Below, piece after piece: positions 33,296 to 38,063 of a stretch of DNA of 38,063 bases. The position numbers and the translations under genes were made by a program. The notes under the pieces were generated by a model. The model had not been told where the DNA came from and did no database searches. It saw nothing but the letters and a program-made list of their open reading frames with translations. This DNA is from Mesorhizobium sp. LNHC252B00 (GTDB taxonomy: Bacteria > Pseudomonadota > Alphaproteobacteria > Rhizobiales > Rhizobiaceae): positions 502,705 to 540,767 of the forward strand of contig NZ_AYWO01000001.1 in the NCBI RefSeq assembly GCF_000502955.1, read 5' to 3'. How positions within the stretch are numbered: the first letter of the stretch is position 1; every line of letters begins with the position of its first letter.

Positions 33296-34486
33296 ATGGC
33301 TGAAACCTCCGTCCGCAATTTCAACATCAATTTCGGCCCGCAACATCCTGCGGCGCATGGTGTTTTGCGCCTCGTGCTGGAACTCGACGGCGAAGTCGTC
33401 GACCGCGTCGATCCGCATATCGGGCTGCTGCACCGCGGCACGGAAAAGCTGATCGAGGCCAAGACCTATCTGCAGGCGATCCCCTATCTGGACCGGCTCG
33501 ACTATTGCGCGCCGATGAACCAGGAGCACGCTTTCGCGCTGGCCGCTGAGCGCCTGCTCGGCATCGACGTGCCGAAGCGCGGGCAGCTGATTCGCGTGCT
33601 CTACTGCGAAATCGGCCGCATCATGTCGCACATCCTCAATGTGACGACGCAGGCGATGGACGTCGGTGCGCTGACTCCGCCGCTGTGGGGCTTCGTCGAG
33701 CGCGAAAAGCTGATGGTATTCTATGAGCGCGCCTCCGGTTCGCGCATGCACGCCGCCTATTTCCGTCCTGGCGGCGTCCATCAGGACCTGCCGCAGAATC
33801 TGGTCGAGGATATCGGCAAGTGGATTGACCCGTTCCTGAAGTCGATCGACGACCTCGATCAGTTGCTGACCGGCAATCGCATCTTCAAACAGCGCAATGT
33901 CGATATCGGCATCGTAACGCTGGCCGATGCCTGGGCCTGGGGTTTTTCCGGAGTCATGGTGCGCGGCTCGGGCGCTCCTTGGGATCTGCGCAAGTCGCAA
34001 CCCTATGAATGCTATTCGGAAATGGATTTCGACATTCCGATCGGCAAGAACGGCGACTGCTTCGACCGTTACCTCGTGCGCATGGAAGAAATGCGCCAGT
34101 CTGCAAAAATCATGCGCCAGTGCGTCGATCTCTTGCTGGGCAAGGAAAGCACCGGTCCAGTGTCGAACCTCGACGGCAAGGTGGTGCCGCCCAAGCGTCA
34201 GGCGATGAAGCGCTCGATGGAAGCGCTGATCCACCACTTCAAGCTCTACACCGAGGGTTATCGCGTGCCGGCCGGCGAGGTCTATGCGGCGGTCGAGGCG
34301 CCGAAGGGTGAATTCGGCGTCTATCTGATCTCCGATGGCTCCAACAAGCCCTACCGCTGCAAGCTGCGCGCGCCCGGCTTCGCGCATCTGCAGGCCATGG
34401 ATTTCCTCTGTCGCGGCCACATGCTGGCCGACGTCACCGCCGTTCTTGGCTCCCTCGACATCGTGTTTGGTGAGGTCGATCGCTAA
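33296..34486 (+). CDS. nuoD: NADH-quinone oxidoreductase subunit D
   Basis: 396 residues, 49-kDa subunit that forms the quinone-binding cavity with Nuo[21 protein letters not shown] near residue 14, [14 protein letters not shown] near 41, [17 protein letters not shown] near 64 and the C-terminal [12 protein letters not shown] are conserved. Standard length, intact. Despite the upstream insertion it has its usual start. nuoE begins directly after its stop. Confidence 0.97.
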   Translation: MAETSVRNFNINFGPQHPAAHGVLRLVLELDGEVVDRVDPHIGLLHRGTEKLIEAKTYLQAIPYLDRLDYCAPMNQEHAFALAAERLLGIDVPKRGQLIRVLYCEIGRIMSHILNVTTQAMDVGALTPPLWGFVEREKLMVFYERASGSRMHAAYFRPGGVHQDLPQNLVEDIGKWIDPFLKSIDDLDQLLTGNRIFKQRNVDIGIVTLADAWAWGFSGVMVRGSGAPWDLRKSQPYECYSEMDFDIPIGKNGDCFDRYLVRMEEMRQSAKIMRQCVDLLLGKESTGPVSNLDGKVVPPKRQAMKRSMEALIHHFKLYTEGYRVPAGEVYAAVEAPKGEFGVYLISDGSNKPYRCKLRAPGFAHLQAMDFLCRGHMLADVTAVLGSLDIVFGEVDR

Positions 34487-35776
34487 ATGTCAGTCCGCCG
34501 TCTCGCAGAAGCCAGCGTCCAGCCAGCATCCTTCGCCTTCAACCGCGCGAATGCGGCCGCGGCGAAGCAATGGATCAAGAAGTACCCGAAGGGCCGCGAA
34601 CCGTCGGCCATCATCCCGCTTCTGATGCTGGCGCAGGAGCAGGAAGGCTGGGTGACGAAGGCGGCGATCGAGACGATCTCCGACATGCTCGGCATGCCCC
34701 GTATCCGTGGCCTCGAGGTGGCGACCTTCTACACCCAATATCAGTTGAACCCGGTCGGCACGCGCGCGCATATCCAGGTCTGCGGCACCACGCCCTGCAT
34801 GTTGCGCGGCTCGGAAGCGCTGATGGATGTCTGCCGGTCAAAGATCCATCACGACCAGTTCCACACCAACGACAAGGGCACCTTGTCGTGGGAAGAGGTC
34901 GAATGCCTCGGCGCCTGCGTCAACGCGCCGATGGTCATGGTGTTCAAGGATACTTTCGAAGACCTCACCCCCGAACGGCTGGCCGAGATCATCGACCTCT
35001 ATGATGCGGGCAAGGGCGCCTCGGTAACGCCGGGGCCGCAGAACGGCCGCACGGGCTCGGAGCCGGCCTCCGGCCTCACCAGCCTGAAGAGCGAAAAGGC
35101 GATTCTCAAGTCGACCCGCGATAGGGAGGCCAGGGAGGCGGCCAAGGCCGCCAAGGCGGCGCCTGATGCGATCATCGCCACGGTCGCGCCAGTAGCAGCT
35201 GACGCTCCGGTTGCGCCGTCGAAGGCCAGCAAGCCGAAAACCGATGCGCCGGAAACCAGCCCGGCGCTGAAATCGCCTTCGCCGGTCAAAGTGGCGCCGG
35301 CCGTTGAAAAGGCGGCGAGCGTTTCGGCACCGTTGCATTCGGCCGCCAATGCCAACAAGGCGGACCCCGAGGTCGAGCAGGTTTCCAAGCAGCGCAGCGG
35401 CCCGAAGAACAAAGCCGAGCCGGCGACCGCCTTCAAAGCACCGGAAGTCAAAGTGCCGGCGGCGAAAGCCGCCAAGCCTTCCAAGCCGTCGCTGGAGGAC
35501 AAGAACCGTCCAGCCGGCATCGACAGGCCGGCACTGGTCGACGACCTCAAGCTGATCTCGGGCGTCGGGCCGAAGATCGAAGGCATCCTGCATTCCCTTG
35601 GCATTTTCACTTTCGCGCAGATCGCATCGTGGAAGAAGGTCGAGCGTGAGTGGGTGGACGGCTATCTCTCCTTCCAAGGCCGCATCGAGCGTGACGACTG
35701 GGTCAAGCAGGCCAAGGCGCTCGCCAAGGGCGGCGTCGCCGAATACATCCGCGTCTTCGGCAAGAAGCCGGTCTGA
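34487..35776 (+). CDS. nuoE: NADH-quinone oxidoreductase subunit E with long C-terminal extension
   Basis: 429 residues, against about 160-220 for a bare NuoE. Residues 1-180 are the 2Fe-2S (N1a) thioredoxin-like subunit: [14 protein letters not shown] near residue 100 and [16 protein letters not shown] near 140 give the four cysteines. Residues about 190-345 are a low-complexity linker rich in A, K, P, S and V. Residues about 350-425 form a helix-hairpin-helix-like domain with [19 protein letters not shown] and FAQIASW. The same end domain occurs on the protein encoded between nuoF and nuoG. Tails of this type are common in related bacteria; their role is unknown. Confidence 0.93.
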   Translation: MSVRRLAEASVQPASFAFNRANAAAAKQWIKKYPKGREPSAIIPLLMLAQEQEGWVTKAAIETISDMLGMPRIRGLEVATFYTQYQLNPVGTRAHIQVCGTTPCMLRGSEALMDVCRSKIHHDQFHTNDKGTLSWEEVECLGACVNAPMVMVFKDTFEDLTPERLAEIIDLYDAGKGASVTPGPQNGRTGSEPASGLTSLKSEKAILKSTRDREAREAAKAAKAAPDAIIATVAPVAADAPVAPSKASKPKTDAPETSPALKSPSPVKVAPAVEKAASVSAPLHSAANANKADPEVEQVSKQRSGPKNKAEPATAFKAPEVKVPAAKAAKPSKPSLEDKNRPAGIDRPALVDDLKLISGVGPKIEGILHSLGIFTFAQIASWKKVEREWVDGYLSFQGRIERDDWVKQAKALAKGGVAEYIRVFGKKPV

Positions 35777-35786
35777 GGGACGAAAA

Positions 35787-37091
<1,305 letters not shown>

Positions 37092-37193
37092 AAGAATTTT
37101 TTGAATGCGGGCGAGAGCCCGAAGCGAAATACGGGCAAGTGCCTGATCTGAGACAACCGGGGCGGGCGAACGAAGAAACGACCAGGAGAATCT

Positions 37194-37889
37194 ATGGCGC
37201 CGTATTCGACACCCAATCCACTGATGCCCAATTTGGACCAGCTCGAGAAGATGAACCAGGACCTGACCAGGATGATGCCGAAGGAGATGGCCAGTGCCAT
37301 CAACCTTCTCGTGCACCCCGTGGCGGGTGCGGCGGCGATGTCGGCGCTTGGCCTCGGGTTCGCCAATCACGCGTTCGGCGTCTGGCTGGGCGCGCTTTCG
37401 GGGGCGGCTGAGGCCTCGCAACGGCTGCTGCAGCCGATCGTCGATGATTTCGAGGCGCGCGTCGCGCAGTTCGACGATCCGAGCCCGTCCTCCACCAGGG
37501 CGCGCGCGACGGCGAAAACCATGATTGCCGAAGCGCAGTCCTTTGCCCAGGAAGTCACGGACATTGCCGCGAAGGAAGCCGCCACTGCAGTGCCGGCGGC
37601 GAATGCCGTCCCGGCGGCCGGCGACGCCGCCGATGTGCTGATGCCAGAGGATTTCAGACAGCCCAAGGCGATGGAAAAGCCGGCAGAACCGGCGGATCTC
37701 AAGGCCATATCGGGTATCGGTCCCAAGCTGGAAAAGGTTCTCAACGGCCTGGGCATCTGGACGTATGCCCAGATCGCGGCATGGACGCCGCAAGAGGTTG
37801 CCTGGGTCGAGGACTATCTGTCGCTCGGCGGCCGTATCGGTCGCGACGAGTGGACGGCCCAAGCGGCGGCGCTCGCCGTCACGAAGTGA
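37194..37889 (+). CDS. Nuo operon protein with HhH-like C-terminal domain, unknown role
   Basis: 231 residues, preceded by AGGAGA. Residues 1-110 are mainly helical, alanine-rich and phasin-like in style, with PKEMASAINLLVHPVAG and GVWLGALSGAAEASQRLL. A short A/P-rich linker follows. Residues about 160-225 are a helix-hairpin-helix-like domain, LKAISGIGPKLEKVLNGLGI and YAQIAAW, closely similar to the NuoE tail. Not a known complex I core subunit; position between nuoF and nuoG suggests an accessory or assembly role, which is inference. Confidence 0.82.
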   Translation: MAPYSTPNPLMPNLDQLEKMNQDLTRMMPKEMASAINLLVHPVAGAAAMSALGLGFANHAFGVWLGALSGAAEASQRLLQPIVDDFEARVAQFDDPSPSSTRARATAKTMIAEAQSFAQEVTDIAAKEAATAVPAANAVPAAGDAADVLMPEDFRQPKAMEKPAEPADLKAISGIGPKLEKVLNGLGIWTYAQIAAWTPQEVAWVEDYLSLGGRIGRDEWTAQAAALAVTK

Positions 37890-37900
37890 ATGAAATGCCC

Positions 37901-37920
37901 GGTGTGGTCTCGACCACGCC
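37901..37920 (+). other. Intercistronic hairpin before nuoG
   Basis: GGTGTGGT and ACCACGCC pair over 8 bp (one G-U) with a CTCG loop, 11 nt after the stop of the preceding gene and 42 nt before nuoG. Within an operon it may affect mRNA stability or partial termination. Confidence 0.4.
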
Positions 37921-37962
37921 CGGAAAAAGAGATTGCGGGAACTCCGCAGGGGTTTGAGGCGA

Positions 37963-38063
37963 ATGGCAAAGCTCAAGGTCGACGGGAAAGAGATCACTGT
38001 ACCCGACCACTACACGCTGCTGCAGGCGGCGGAAGACGCTGGCGCGGAAGTGCCGCGCTTCTG
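37963..38063 (+). CDS. nuoG: NADH-quinone oxidoreductase subunit G, N-terminal fragment
   Basis: Partial gene running off the window. The first 33 residues, KLKVDGKEITVPDHYTLLQA and onward to AGAEVPRF, are the start of the N-terminal 2Fe-2S ferredoxin-like domain of NuoG. The ATG at 37963 has GAGG upstream. The rest of the subunit, with its 4Fe-4S clusters, lies outside the window. Confidence 0.92.
   Translation, partial: MAKLKVDGKEITVPDHYTLLQAAEDAGAEVPRF

Noticed and set aside
33266..34420. 384-codon minus-strand frame opposite nuoD
   Set aside because: Shadow of nuoD, which is intact and strongly conserved.

Overview
The window looks like a chromosomal segment of a Mesorhizobium-like alphaproteobacterium (Hyphomicrobiales). 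The reasons are high GC content with long antisense shadow ORFs, an aerobic (CobG/CobN type) cobalamin gene set, a BA14K-family protein, and a NADH dehydrogenase (nuo) operon whose NuoE carries a long C-terminal tail. Genus-level placement is inference from gene content only.

Layout. 1-8.5 kb: the 3' end of a kup potassium transporter, then small accessory units built as divergent regulator/target pairs: qorB-like reductase with an HxlR regulator, GST with a MarR regulator, and a DUF1772 membrane protein with a TetR regulator. Each pair has an inverted-repeat operator candidate between the genes. Then come ilvC with a strong terminator hairpin, a BA14K secreted protein, an endonuclease/exonuclease/phosphatase-fold protein and a Nudix protein. 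8.5-13.5 kb: a MacAB-type export system (adaptor, ATPase, and a permease broken by a frameshift), a divergent PhzF-family gene with a perfect 16-bp palindrome between them, tRNA-Lys(CTT) and a small membrane protein. 13.5-29.7 kb: a cobalamin biosynthesis cluster read on the minus strand from an adenosylcobalamin riboswitch: DUF1636-cobW-cobN-cobG-cobH-cobI-cobJ, then (after an inverted cobK) cobL-cobE-cobM-cobA-cobB-cobV-cobT. Most neighbours are coupled by 4-bp ATGA/GTGA overlaps. 29.8-31 kb: a YcaQ/AlkX-type DNA glycosylase. 31.3-38.06 kb: the start of the nuo operon, nuoA-B-C-[four-helix-bundle gene]-D-E-F-[HhH-tail protein]-G (cut off).

The cob genes cover uroporphyrinogen III methylation (cobA), corrin ring methylations and contraction (cobI, G, J, M, L, H, K), a,c-diamidation (cobB), the large cobaltochelatase subunit (cobN, helped by cobW), and nucleotide-loop assembly (cobT, cobV). 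cobF, cobS/T chelatase subunits, cobO, cobQ, cobC/D and cobP are not in the window.

The most unusual signals are: (1) three copies of a 161-190 bp palindromic element inserted in frame inside cobG (one) and cobN (two), with 48-49 bp perfect inverted arms and a conserved core; (2) a four-helix-bundle (23S rRNA intervening-sequence type) gene placed between nuoC and nuoD and bracketed by inverted arrays of four GTGAATG heptamers that supply the nuoC stop codon and the inserted gene's start codon; (3) cobK inverted inside the cob cluster, overlapping both neighbours; (4) a matched pair of helix-hairpin-helix-like tails on NuoE and on the protein encoded between nuoF and nuoG.
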